DNA from: Parasponia andersonii
Taxonomy: Eukaryota; Streptophyta; Magnoliopsida; Rosales; Cannabaceae
Assembly: GCA_002914805.1 (NCBI GenBank)
Contig: JXTB01000179.1
Coordinates: 531,518 to 595,517, forward strand
Length of the DNA stretch: 64,000 nt
Direction: 5' to 3'
The notes below the pieces were generated by a model. It was not told where the DNA came from. It did not search any database and saw only the letters and a list, made by a program, of their open reading frames with translations. Positions 23,370 to 36,700 of this stretch are shown here, one piece after another. Position numbers and translations under genes: made by a program. The first letter of the stretch is position 1; each line of letters starts with the position of its first letter.

Positions 23370-25150
23370 CAATATGGTCATAAAAAAAGTTTGGGAAAAT
23401 AGAGTGTATGTCCTTTTTTTAATATTTGTTTTTCTCTTTTTATATCTAACTGACTAAGTATACATCCTTTTACACTTAATATATCAAAGCATATATTACC
23501 TTTAGCTTTAGTTATTATATTTAATATATTAGTTTTTATAGCAGGTATATCATATTTTGCACTTAGTTTATACAATGACATATCGGTCATTTTAATACAA
23601 AATTACATATTGGTTATTTTAATACAAAATTTGAAAAACAGAGATTTACTTGAAATAGTGTCAAATTTCAATCATTTTCCTACAAGATCCCAAACGTTTT
23701 GACAGTAAAACAAGGTTTTAGTCATTATTATAGAAAAGAGTGGTCATAAAGTTATTTTGGCCGAAATTACTCATAGTCATGGCCATTTCCTAGGAAATAG
23801 TGATGCAGAAGTAGGATATAATGTTTGGGCCATAACACAAAATGCCTGCGTAGACATGGGCTTTGAAGCTTAGTAAAAAGCCCCTTGAATTAGAGCTCAC
23901 TCTCCTCTTGCACTAGGTTTTGATAGGAGGGAAAGATTTCTTATTAAAAAGCTAGCCCCAAAGTCGTGGAAACTTGAAAAAAATTTCGAATAGGTTGAAC
24001 TATTTGAAAAATCCCAAATTTATTTAGAAATATATCATTTTTAAAAATTCATTTAGAAAACAACATTTTAAAAAATTAATTAGAAAAAAACTATTTTTCT
24101 TCAAAATTGATATTTTCTAAAGGTTCTCGAGCTAACCACTTTAAGTAACTTGGTTAACTCAAGTACATTATTAATTTATAAAAGGTGGTATTTTACTAAA
24201 TATTTTTAAAAATAATATTGTTCTAAATAAATCTAGGATTGTTCAAAAAATTTTAAAATCTTGGATTCTTTATTGAAATTTTACTATATAAAATCAAATT
24301 TCCCCAAAGAAAAAGGAATAAAGATTGAGAAATTAAAGTGACTGTCTCTTTGTATACTTTGTTTAGTAAATATCTATTTTTTTTCTTTTTATAGTTAAAT
24401 GACTGGGTAACTCTATTTTTACACAAGAGAAATTATGGTAGATATCATTTTTTTTTACACTTTATTTTAAAAAATGTCTATTTTTTATAGCTAAATGACT
24501 GAGTATATATATATTTTTATACTTGACACCAAGTATATAGAATTTTATACTAGGTATATGATACTTTACACCTGGTATATATAATTATATACTAGTTATT
24601 TTGGTATAATATTTGAAAAATAGATATTTACTTAAAATAAGCCTAAAATTCAGTCATTTTCCTATAAGACCCTTTATACTAGGCATATCTATTAATATAC
24701 TAGTTTTAGAGAGATTATCTCTTTGTTATACTTTATTTTAGTAAATATATTTTTTTATAGTTAAATGATTGAGTAAATCTATTTTTACACTAGAGAAACT
24801 ATGGTGGATATCTTTTTTTATATTTTATTTTAACAAATTTTTATTTTTATTTTTTTTATAGCTAAATGACTAGGTATATGTAGTTTTACACTCGGTACAT
24901 ATGCATATATACCAGGTCTAAATTATATGTTAAGTATATAGATTTTTATATTGGGTATATGATACTTTATGCATGGTGTATATACTTATGTACCAGTTAT
25001 TTTATCATAACATTTGAAAAATAGATATTTACTTAAAATGGACCCAAAATTCAGTTATTTTGTTATAAAATCCTTTACACTAAGCATATCCATTAATATA
25101 CTAGTTTTAGTTTATGTACTGAGTGTCTCTGTTTTTGTATTTAAGTAAAT
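23370..25150. repeat. roughly 400-bp tandem repeat family, three diverged units
   Basis: The phrase TTGAAAAATAGATATTTACTT occurs at 24612 and 25013 (period 401 bp) and, diverged, at about 23630. Units share AAATGACT(G/A)(A/G)GTATAT, then ACTAGTTATTTT, then TCAGT(C/T)ATTTT..TAAGACCC. The foldback-like block 23985-24290 lies between the first and second units. No coding capacity is seen. Confidence 0.55.
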
Positions 25151-25495
25151 CATGCTATACATTTGGTATACTTACTCATTATCGATCATTTTACTACACA
25201 ATTTTAAAACATACATTTTATTTAAAAGTCAGTTATTTTGCTAGGAGACCCATAAGGAATTGACATGGATAGGAGTAATTTGGGTTAAAATGACTTTTAA
25301 TGACTACTTTTTAGGATAACTTTTTCAAAGATTAGTTATGATAGTTATAGTTATAAGGTCCTCAACTTTATGACCAATAGTCCTAAATATAGTAACCAGG
25401 CCAGTCACAAAAGGTAAAAGAAAAAAAGAGCTCAGAACTAGTTCATTGGAGCTAGTTTAGTGGATAGATAGAGTGGAGATTGGGTATTAGTTCGG

Positions 25496-26099
25496 GACTT
25501 CAACTCCTAGAATGTGTGAGTTATTTTTCTTTATTTATAACAAGTAGTGATCATAAGTTAAGTTCTATTTTTTATTATTTTTTTTTTTAAAAAAAAAGCT
25601 GAGAAGTTTTATGACTGATCCTAAGAAAGTCGGAAAAATAGTTATTTGTGTTAGAATTTGACTTGTTAACTTTTGTAATTGTTGTGCACTTTGTCCCACA
25701 TCACGTGTATATGAATATTTTAGAATTATAATTGGTTATAAATAAAATCTACTAAAATTTATTTTAATCATCCCAAAATTAGTTCCCTATTGGTGAGGAT
25801 TTTTATTCCTAACAACTTCTTTAGTTTTATTTTTACCTCTTTCGCTTTTGTTTATGAGTTTTTGCGTTATGCCTAGATTTTGTATTTCTTCCTATTTGAA
25901 ATTAGTGAAGTAGTTAGCGATATCTTGAGGACATAGATAAATTTTTTGAACATGACTTCAACTTTTAGAGTGTGTGAGTTATTTTTCTTTATTTATAATA
26001 AGTAGTGGTTATTAGTTAAGCTTTACTTGCTTTTTATTTTTTTTTTAAAAAAACTCAAAACTTTTATGACTAATCCTAAGAAAGTCTAAAAAGTAGTCA
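25496..26099 (+). repeat. 458-bp tandem duplication of copia A left flank plus part of its LTR
   Basis: A unit starting GACTTCAACTCCTAG at 25496 recurs from 25954 (GACTTCAACTTTTAG). Each copy has about 150 bp of host flank (GTGTGAGTTATTTTTCTTT, T-run/A-run, GACTAATCCTAAGAAAGTC), then ATTTG, then the LTR start. In the first unit only about 305 bp of LTR remain (25649-25953) before the junction to the second unit. Confidence 0.7.
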
Positions 26100-26103
26100 T
26101 TTG

Positions 26104-26616
26104 TATTAGAATTTGACTTGTTAGCTTTTGTAATTGTTTTGTACTTTATCTCATATCTGTATGAATATTTGGGGTCTATAGTTGGCTATAAATGAAGCCT
26201 ATTATAATTGATTTTAATCATCCAAAAATTAGTTTCCTACAGGTGAGGATCTTTATTCTTAAGGACCTTAATAGTTTAGTTTTTATTTCTTTTCCTATTT
26301 ATTTATAAGTTTTTGCATTATAGCCTAGATTTTATATTTTCTCTTATTTAAAGTTAGTGAAGTGATTAGCAATATCTCAAGACATAAGTAAATTTGTAGA
26401 ACATTGCTAAATTTTAATTTTCTCTTTTATTTTTGTATTTGGAAAATTCTGCGTATTTTCTGCTCGTTAAATTTTGTGTTCTCTTTTATTTTTTGTATTT
26501 GGAATATTCTGTACATTTTTGCTTTCGTTAATTTCAATAGCTAGTTGGTAGTTATATTTAATATTATCTTAATATTAAATATAAGTATTTGGAGTAATTT
26601 TGCTTTCACTGCATAA
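26104..26616 (+). repeat. 5' LTR of copia A
   Basis: Homologous along its length to 30273-30746. It starts TATTAGAATTTG (the expected TG has become TA) and ends near GCATAA. The right edge is approximate because the ends have diverged. Confidence 0.75.
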
Positions 26617-26618
26617 TA

Positions 26619-26634
26619 AGGGGTATCAGATGAG
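26619..26634 (+). other. primer-binding site of copia A (Met-tRNA type, degenerate)
   Basis: GGGTATCAGATGAGC directly after the 5' LTR resembles the TGGTATCAGAGC complement of plant initiator Met-tRNA, with a 2-base insertion. Confidence 0.6.
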
Positions 26635-26734
26635 CAAGTTCACCTTAGGCTTTATTTGGTAGCTATTTGAAATATAAGTAAAAATATCAGAATCTTTGTC
26701 AACATCGATAAAGACGAAGACTGTACTAGTGCAA

Positions 26735-27488
26735 AAATCGATGTGGAGAAATTTGATAGCCAAAATAACTTTGGCTTATAGCAATGCGAGGTATTAGATG
26801 GTTTATATCAATAAAATCAGGATATTACTCTAGAGGAGACGAAATTAGAGAAGATGGATGATAGAGAATGGGAGAGGATCAATCGTTAAGCTAATGATAC
26901 GATCCACTCATGTCTTTATAGAGAACAAAAGTATCCATTTATAAGGGAGACTTCTGAAAGTAAGCTGTGAAAAGCGTTTGAGAACAAGTACATGAAGAAG
27001 GGTAATGGGAACCGACTATACTTGAAGAAGAGACTTTTTTGCCTCTAGTTGAAGCTTGGTACGACTATTGGTTACCACATTGATACTTTTAACTCTTCTG
27101 ATGAGTTAGATCATCTTTGTATTGCGTTGCTTCATAGGAAGGAAAAATTATCTTTCAATGAGGTGGGTGCTACATTGTATAATCATGAGATTCAGAAAAA
27201 AAAAATCAGAAAGAGAATAAGGACGTGCTAGCTAAAGCACTTACAACCAGGAGATGTAGTCAAAGCCATAAGTAAGAGAAAATGGATAAATCTCATCTGA
27301 AAGGAAGGCTTAGTAAAGATAAATATGCCTTTTATCACGAGAAAAGGCATTGGAAGAAAGATTGTCCAAAGTTACAGAATATATACAAAGGCAAGGCTGT
27401 TTCTGATGCATATGTAACTGAAGTTGAAGATGATGAGTTAGATTTTACTCTCGTTAATCAACTATTTATGTCTCAGAGTGACGAGTAG
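26735..27488 (+). pseudogene. gag remnant of copia A
   Basis: Joined frames give a copia gag core: KFDSQNNFGLWQCEVLDGL, then KMDDREWERINR, KYPFIRETSES and KAFENKYMKKGN..LYLKKRLF. An incomplete zinc knuckle follows (YHEKRHWKKDCPK), in which the first two Cys of CX2CX4HX4C are lost. Several stops and a frame change make it non-functional. Confidence 0.75.
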
Positions 27489-27489
27489 A

Positions 27490-29500
27490 TTTTAGATTCA
27501 GGTTGCACTTACCATATGAATCCTCATAAAGAGTAATTCTTCAACTTTGAAGAGTTAAATGGTGGAATTGTTTACATAAGTAATGATGAATCATATAAAA
27601 CAATTAGGATAGGCTCAATTCGATTGAAGAATTATAATGGATCGACTAGAGTTTTGACAGATATTCAGTATGTATCAAAATTGAAGAAAAATCACATCTC
27701 TTTGAAAGTTTTAGAATCTAAAGACTTTAGTATGATTATACGAGATAGGATTTTGAAAGTTATTTCAGGCTTTTTGGTGGTGATGAAAGATATAAGAAGA
27801 AATAACCTGTATTACTATAATGGTAGTATAATTATTAGATTAGTTGTTACAGTTTCTGAGGATGATGAAACTTCAAAAATTACCAGCTTATGGCATATAC
27901 GTTTAGAATATACAGGAGAAAAAAATTTCTTTAGTTTGGTGAAGTAAGGCTTATTGAAAAGAGCGAAGACCTACAAGTTGTATTTTTGTAAGCATTGTAT
28001 TTTGAGAAAATAGACAAGAGTGAAGTTCAGCATTTCAGAATAGCAATTTATAATTCTAAGAATATTCTGAATTATATTCATTCAGGTATGTAGAGACCTA
28101 CTAAGATAACTTCTTTAGGAGGTATACACTATTTTACTACTTTTATCGACAATTTTTTCAGAGAAAATTTGGGTGTATGTAATGAAGACAATGATGTGCT
28201 TGAAATTTTTCTTAAATGGAAAAAGATGATTAAAACTTATATGGATAGAAAGATCAAATGAATTCGATCAGACAATGGTGAAAAATATAAGAGTGATCTA
28301 TTTTTGAGAATTTGCCAATCTGAAAGGATTATGCGTCACTTTATATTTAGAAAAATACTACAATAGAATGGGGTGGCAAAATGCATGAATTTGACTTTGT
28401 TGGAGAAGGATAAGTGTATGTTGTCTAATACTCGATTAGACAAAGCCTTTTGGGCTGAGATAATCACATATACATGTCATCTCATTAATCATTTTCCATC
28501 GATTGTAATTGGGGAAAAAACCCTCTTGAGATATGGTTTGGAAAACCTAGTAGTGATTACGATTTTTTATATGTCTTTAGTTTCAATGTCTATCATCATG
28601 TAAAAGAATCTAAGTTGAATCCAAGAGCCAAAAAAACATTATTTATGGACATCAGCTCAAGTACAAAGGGATACCGACTATGATGTATAAGTTCGAGGAA
28701 TATTTTATTTAGTAAGGATGGTACTCTTGATGAGTCTGTCATATTGAAGAAGATAACACAATACCAAGAAAAGAAAGTAAGTATTCCGTAACAGGTGGAG
28801 CCTAGTCAGTAGTAGATAGAGTTTGAGAAAACGACAATAGTAGTCCCAGCTAATATTATTGAAAATAGTAATAACACTCTATTAGCAGAGGAAGACATTG
28901 AAGATGAAGAAGAGGTTTCGACCCAAAAGACTCAATAGTAGTAAGAATTAATTACACATAATAAGCTAAGACGTGAAATTCATAAATCTACTCGATTTAT
29001 TGATATGGTAGCATATATACTTCCCATTGTAGATGATAATATTCCTTCCACGTGTAAAGATGCAGTCAAAAGTTTGAAAACTAAAAAGTGGAAAAAAGTA
29101 ATAGAGGAAGAAATATAGCATTTTTGGAAGAATAAAACTTGGGAGCTAGCTTAACTACCCAAAAACAAGAAGGCAATTTGGTGCAAATGGGTATATGCAA
29201 AGAAAGAAAGATTTTTCTAATTAGAATGATAATCTCTTCAAGGCAAGATTAGTAGTGAAAGGCTACACTCATTTAGAGAGAATTGATTACAATGAGGTAT
29301 TTTCTCTAATTATTAAGTATTCCTATATTAGAATTTTGTTAGCCTTGATAGCACAGTTGGAACTTGAACTAGTTCATGTGAAAACTGCGTTTTTACATGG
29401 TAATTTGAAAGAAAAAATTTATATATCTCATAGATATCACAAGTTTTTACATATATGTCTCATAGTCTCCAAGTACAGATATGAAGTGAGAGTACATATC
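27490..29500 (+). pseudogene. pol remnant of copia A: protease, integrase, truncated reverse transcriptase
   Basis: The protease motif ILDSGCTYHM (catalytic DSG) lies at about 27490-27520. The GAG-pre-integrase region (SLWHIRLEYTGE, then CKHC) spans 27880-28010, and integrase pieces run to about 28620. Reverse transcriptase starts near 29060 and includes HVKTAFLHGNLKEKIYI at about 29375-29425. The following palm segment, with the YVDD catalytic motif, is absent. The frame breaks many times. Confidence 0.7.
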
Positions 29501-29519
29501 ACAAATTTGGTATTTTAAA

Positions 29520-30170
29520 TGCTGTTGGTAGCTTAATGTATATGATAGTATGAGACTTGACATTTCACATGTAGTTTGAGTTATGAGCTAGTATATACAT
29601 GATCTGGGTAAAGATCATTGGCAAGCTATGAAATAGATTCTATGGTACTTATTGAAGACTGCAGATGTTAGTTTGGGTTTTGAGCAGGATGATGGACTTG
29701 GTCAGTGTGTGGTTGGTTATGTTGATTCTAATTACGCCTGTAGTTTGGATAAATATCGATCAACTACTGGATATATATTCACATTTACAAGAATACTAAT
29801 CAGTTGAAAGTCTACTTTGCATTCTATAGTTGTTTTGTCTACTATAGAGGGAGAGTACATGACAATTACAGAGGCTATGAAAGAAGTTATTTAGTTATAA
29901 GGATTACTAGAAAAGCTAGGAATTGTTCAGGAGTATATATGTATTTATTCTGATAGTCAGAGTGTCATTCACTTAGCAAAAAATCTAATATACCATGTAC
30001 TTATAAAGCATATTGATGTCTACATCACTTTGTGTAGAAGATTATTGATAAAAGAAATATACTGTTTCAAAAGATTGAGATTTCTGAGAATCTTAGAGAT
30101 ACGATGACTAAGATAGTGAAATTGATCAAGTTCAATTATTGTTTGAACTTGATCAATACCTTACAAATTT
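29520..30170 (+). pseudogene. reverse transcriptase tail and RNase H remnant of copia A
   Basis: The sequence resumes at GSLMYMIV near 29527. RNase H follows: VVGYVDSNYACSLDKYRSTTG at about 29705-29770, then VLSTIEGEYM, then YSDSQSVIHLAKN and a final KHIDV block. Stops interrupt it, and it ends in a degenerate LINTL tail before the polypurine tract. Confidence 0.7.
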
Positions 30171-30260
30171 GATGGCACTTTTCAACATATAAAATGGCGT
30201 TACTATAATAGATAGAGGATACTAGAAATAAGAAAATTTGGATAGAACTTGCTAACTCGC

Positions 30261-30746
30261 TATGGTGGAGAATGTTAGAATTTGGTTTATTAGTTTTTGT
30301 AATTATTTTACACTTTATCCCATATCGCTTGTGCATGAATATTTAGGATCTATAGTTAGCTATAAATAAAGTTTATTGTAATTGGTTTTAATTATCCAAA
30401 AATTAGTTCTCTATTGGTGGAGATTTTTATTTCTAAAGACTTTTATAGTTTTATTTTTATCTTTTTTCCTATTTGTTTCTGAGTTTTTGTATTATAACCC
30501 AGATTTTGTATTTCTTCTTATTTGAAGTTAGTGAAGTGGTCAATAATGCTTCGATGACATAGGTAAATGTTTCGAACTTCGCTAAATTTTGTGTTTTGTG
30601 TTCTCTTTTTTTTTTTTTTTGTATTTGGTATATTTTGCACATTTTTTGTTTTTGTTAATTTCAATGATTAATTGGTATTTTATATTTAATATTATTTTTG
30701 TATTAAATATAAGCATTTAGAATAGTTGTATTTCCACTGTGCAACA
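30261..30746 (+). repeat. polypurine tract and 3' LTR of copia A
   Basis: ATGGTGGAGAA (30262-30272) is the copia-type polypurine tract. The LTR runs from TGTTAGAATTTGG at 30273 to TGCAACA at 30746, directly followed by the target duplication ATTTG. Confidence 0.85.
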
Positions 30747-30751
30747 ATTTG

Positions 30752-33700
30752 GACCCAAACTAACTCATAGTTTTGCCTAACTCTGAAAGAAAAAAGAGAT
30801 GAGATTATAGATATTAAGAAAAGAAAAAGGTGAAAGATTTAAAGAAAAAAAGCGTATTTTCCCAAAGTTAATTAAGATTCTGTTCAATCAATTTAACCTA
30901 TAAGATATTCATTTTTATTATATTACATCCTCGCTACATTATCATTTCTATTCTACCACAATAATATTACATTACCATTTATATTCTACCGTGCAAGAAA
31001 TGAAATTTAAGAGTAACGAAAATATTAACAACTCTTGTATGAAATTGTGCAGCAACTGATGTAGAAAAAAAAAAAAAACTAACGTGGTGTGATTTTAAAT
31101 ACTCTACTTGGTCCCATTATCATATGATAGGGTGTGATTTAAGTACTCTACTCTGAATGATATGGTCCCATTATCATATGTTATTTGATTTAAATAGTGC
31201 TCCATTAGTTTGCCATATCATCTGACGACTATTTTTGGTACAGAATTTAGCGTCTCTAAAATTACTCTTGTACTACTTACTATACTAGAGTGAGTTCACA
31301 AAATTCAGGGTTAGTAAGGTGCATGCTAACCATAATTTTAGGAGTTTCAATTAAATGTAACAAGAATTTATTGTGCTATAATAAATACTACTTTAGACAT
31401 ATAAAATTAGAGATGCTCATGAATAACTTTAAAAAATTGTGAAGCTGAAGGTTGTTATTAACTTTTGAGCATCACAAAAAGAGGTAGATTCAAGTAAAAA
31501 TAACGCCAAAAATGGTATCAAGTCTAATTTTCTCAATATTTGTCAATATCACATTTCAAGCCCAAATCAATCTGGACTGACTAAACCCAAACCCAATAAT
31601 ATTCGGACTTCGAAATATGAAGAACAAATTTAGGCCCACTAGTTGTAGGAAAAAGAAAAAGGAGAAAAAGAAAAGAAAACAAGACAAAAATTGGGTATTG
31701 TTAATTGATTTGGCTGTGTATGCTTTTATTGATCAAAGGCTTGGTAAAACTAGCTATGAAAATAATGAGAGGAAGGGGACAAAGTGCTGAAGGTCATAGC
31801 TACTAAGTGAATATGAGGAAAAGATGCCCAAGCCAATGTGATTTTGCTCAGAATAGAAAAAATAAATAAATAAAATTGTGTATGAAATCTGGTCTATACA
31901 GAAATGAAAGATAAAGGGCAGTGCTCAATGTCAATCATCACTAGTGAAGAAAGAAAGGGAGCATGAGGAGTAGGTCCATCCATTAATTCTCTTTTCTCTT
32001 CATATTTCCATTATCAAACTTTTAAAATAAAAGTAGCCAGTACTATATGGTCCTAGCTAGACTCTTTTAGTTACTACTTAAATTCCTTCCAACAAAAAGA
32101 ATATCTATCTTAGTTAATCTTTACATTAAATCCATAATGGGCTATGATAAGCGTTGTGATGCAAACCTTAGGTCATGCTCTGCGACATTTGGCCTAGAAA
32201 CTGACCCTTATTGTGGGGCTTTAGTCTTGCAGAAATCCTCTGGTGTTGATTTTTTTAGTTCAAATATATAGTACATGAGAATCTTAACCGCTAGTCTGCC
32301 ACATTACAATTCTTTGTTGTTTTGCTATGTACTTTTAATATAATAGAATGGTATGCATTGGAGAGATGCGTTTTTATTATGAAATATATATTGTGCGTTT
32401 TCCCTTTTAACTTTCCCCACCTTAATAATGTGAATGGATATATTGATTCAAATTATTACTTAATGATGTTCAAAAGCAGGAATATTAAATTTTCTTCCCC
32501 TTCGATCCCCAATTATATGGTTCATGGACATACCTGAGATTAAGAAATTAAGAGCAATATTATTTAATCAAGAGTTCTATGAAATGTGATAAATTAAACT
32601 TACCTAAACCCTTCTAACAATATTACTATATTAGAGCAATGACATTGGTTAAATTTGGTTATAATGGGCCCGTGGGCCAACAATAAAATTTTTCTTATAA
32701 TGATATACCTTGTAAGTTGTTTTTTTTTCGTTTGTTTTGTTTNAGAAACTTAAAGATGCACGTGTGTTATTATTCTGGGTTTTTTTTTAGATCACAAATT
32801 TCAGCCTAATTTATGTCGATGAGATTCAATTACCGTATCAATTAGAAGAGTAAACTCAACTAGTAGAGGGTGATGTGATTTGAAAGATTATTGAAGAAGT
32901 ACCTTTAATGAATTACTCTTGTTAGATCTTTGCGGAGTTGAATGCACATTATTTATATCTGACGCGCAATTTTTTCTTCTCTCTAGTCATTAGTAGGATG
33001 CTATATGTAGTTTGGTTCAATTTTTACTGTTATAGACTCTTCATAATTTGAAGTGTGATTGTACGAGTTATCCATTTTGAGATCAAAATAGATAGATGGG
33101 TGTCGCTGCAACTCATTACTTATTAACTAATTATAAAGAATAATTAGTATAATATTTTTTTTTCTTATTTGATGTAGAAATAAATCACAGCCGAAGGATT
33201 ACAGATCAAAAATAATTGAATAATTATAATTTTCAAACAAAAAGCATAAGAGGACAACCAGGAAATATGCATTCAACAACCATGTCCTCAAATTTTATAG
33301 GAATGTAAGGAGGGTTGGTGATAGGTCCACGGGGAGGGGTCCCAACAAAGACTGAGAGGGAATGTTTCATCAAAGAGGGTCAAGATCCATGTCAACCCCA
33401 CCAAGTGGGGGATAGAGGACTCATTTTGTTGACAAGACAATATTCCACTAGTCAAATTATTAATTCACTTATCATCGTCTTATTGAAAGAAGAGCTAGCT
33501 ATTGATCCAATTCGATCTTTATGGTTGAAATTGGACAATTAACATACAATTTTCAAACCACACAGAATTCGAAACTAAGTCAATGAAAAGAGAGCTGGTC
33601 GTATAAGGCACACACAAATATTAAATCTAGTTCCACTTCTATCTTGTCTTACTTCATAAATATATTAAACTACCCCCTCCGAAAAAAAATTAAAAAAAAA

Positions 33701-36700
33701 AAGAAAAAAATTAGAGGGTTTAAAGTTTTGAGGGGGTTGGTAAGGATAACAAGAATTTAGACTAGTTAATATAAAGGTCTATATTATATATATATATATA
33801 TATTATTATCATCATGATTGCGGTGCCAAAATCCTAAGAGCAAACTAATATAAATTATGATGCACTAGACCATTTTGTTTGAATCATACTAGAATAAGAA
33901 ACCATGGGTTTTCTACCCCTATATATTTTTTCCCCCAGTGATAGATATGGTTGAATTTTTATTTAATTAATTGTTTAAACTTGTACATATCCTTCTAGCC
34001 CCTTGTCCCTCTGGGGAGCCAACTTTTAAAAAGTTGGCAAAAACGGTCTTTCGGCTAATATATACGGATTTCGTGCACTCCAGGTGAACAAAGTGGAAGT
34101 CTTGGTTGGTCTCGTTTAGAAGATTATATATTTTGATGGCGCTGTTTGTACAATAATACTACTTTTCTAGTGGGTGAGTAAGCGGCTTAATAATAATAAT
34201 AATAATATAAGGAATAATATTTCAATAATGTAGGGGGTCCAGAATATACTTTCGCTCTATAATCAGCTATACAAACATATATAGAGTAGAGCTATCTAGG
34301 AAAGAAAATTTGGTAGTAATGTATCTATAGTTTTTTTTTTATGGGAGTTGTACCTATAGTTTTATCATCACTATTAAGAAAACTAATTAGCTCTTTAATT
34401 TGAACAATTGTTTTATATAAAGTTTTACAAAACCAATTATTGAACACCCTTTGCTCTATTCTTATGTCCCTTGTTTTCAGGATTTTGTCCAATCTGCTAA
34501 GTACTTACTAAGATATTAGTTCATTAATACTGTAATTTTTTTTTGTTTTGTTTTTCTTTTTGTTTTGTTGTTTTGTTTTGTTGTTTTTTATTTTTGCGGT
34601 GACATATTCCTAAATAATCCTAACTCTGAATTTTAACATAAGGCAATTAATTGTATCTAAGATTTGGCTGCTTCACATTGGCGTACAAATAATCATTTGA
34701 CAGTTGACATTTGACTTTCTATTGTTGTGCGTGAGCAAAGGTGTTCACACTGTAAGTCAGCTGGGGGTATAATTGTTAGTAGCTAAAAAATTTACAACAA
34801 AATGGTCCTTGGGAATCACATGGGTCTTTGATACACATTTAGGACCATAGGAGAGTTTTGTCTGGTTAATTGGTGTAGAACAAGATACACATGTAGGAAT
34901 ATACTACATTAGTTTCTTCAAGTTAATCAGTGCGTAGCACTAAAAGATATTTTATATAAGATTAAAAATTGTCTTTGAACTTTGCGACTTTTTTTTNGCA
35001 ATATTGGTCAAACTCTAATGTACTAAGATTTATTGGTATCTAGCTTGTAGCTTATACAAGGTCATCGGGAAGTAAGTTTTGCGAGTATTAGGATCCGTAT
35101 AAGCTTACTAATGTAAAGCAAAGCAATAGAATGGAAAAAATTCAAAAATGGTTCATCCTTTATATGGGAAAGACAATTCACACAATTTGATTCTACCCAA
35201 GATTTGGTAGAAACCATTCTATTCCATTGTGACATTATTTTTATCCCATATTATCCTGTCTTCTAACTCAATTTTGGGTCACCCAAACAAAAAAAACGTA
35301 TTGTCCTCTCATCCAATATAACTCCACTGCCGTTATTGAATCTCTATCGTTGACGACTCTCCATCGGCGATGCTCATATGCCTTTAATCGTCCGGTAGTC
35401 CATCAATGCTCGTCCTCCTATGGTCTTTTGGCGACGCTCTTCCATTGAGATTCTTTCACATCCGCAGTGGATAATGACCCTCCGCCTCCTTGCCAATACA
35501 CTTTTTCTTCTTCTTCTCCATCTGTAGCTGATAGTGACCCTCAGCCTGATTTGCCAATGTCTGAGGTTGGGTAGGATGAATTATTCAAACAGAAAGAAAA
35601 TTGATGGACCAAAAAAAAAAAAAGAAAAGAAAAATATTAATTGAAAACTAGATTGGGAATAAATAATCCCAAGATCTATTTCAAAAAAAAAAAAAAAAAT
35701 CCCAAGATCAACGACAAATCAAAGCTTAGGCACATTTTTTTTTTCAATTTTTTTAATCTTCTTTCCTTATAAAAAGTTCTTTCGATTTTTTTTTTTCAAA
35801 TTAAATAAGTATAGTCTTTTTTTGTATGTTTTATATACAGATTTTTCTTAAGAGTACATATGTTTTTTCTGGTTTACTCAATATACAAAATTTGTGAAAA
35901 TTATACATACACTGAAAAATATTTAAGCAAATAAATTATTAGACAATTATGTTAATGTAATTTTTTAAAAAATTAAAAAGTAATTAATGTTATTTAAATA
36001 TTCATTATAAGACTTGAGGATATTTTGGTCACGATTCAACTGATTTCAGTCCATTTCATGGTGAACTAAACATAAGAATGAACATTATACAGTTATATAA
36101 CATTTTCATTCAATTTTATTATATTTTTATCACTGTTACTATTACCATTAACATTCATCTTCGACCAAAGGGACCCTAAGAGTTTGATGGGTGGTAAATC
36201 CATGTTTTTCATATAATAAATCATGGATTCAAGTTAAGACTATTGCAATGGTCAAGATATATGGGCAATTCACTTCTAACAGGATCCCTTTATAATATTT
36301 TTTTCTTCTAGAAAAAGAAAAGAATAAGGATTTTTAAAAATTGTACTAGAATGAGAGAGAATCGATTTCAAGACTTCAACATTAGAAGCATGTATGGTTA
36401 TCAATTATACTGCCGATATTTAGTACAAAAAAAATTAAGAAAAAAGGGTTATAATCATGATCTTTTCCAAAAATCGAATTGGTTAATACAATCAAAGTCA
36501 AAACCCATCAATATGAGCCATTCAATTTGCTCCCGGAAAAGTTCAATACCCTCTAACCATAAAATTATGTCAGTTGACTTCTAAATTGTTAAATAACTTG
36601 TTGACTTATGACTGAGAGCAAAACACACGTGGCCCCCATATTTGTGATCACTACAAGAATATATCACATCGGATCATCGGATATATTAATAAACATCTGG

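Larger units (their letters stand above)
26104..30746 (+). mobile_element. Ty1-copia retrotransposon A (Tork/Tnt1-like), decayed, target duplication ATTTG
   Basis: It is bounded by ATTTG at 26099-26103 and 30747-30751. The order is 5' LTR, primer site, gag, protease, integrase, reverse transcriptase, RNase H, polypurine tract, 3' LTR, which is the copia order. The translation is recognisable throughout but broken by many stops and frameshifts. At 4643 bp it is shorter than a typical Tnt1-like element, partly because the middle of reverse transcriptase is missing. Confidence 0.88.
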
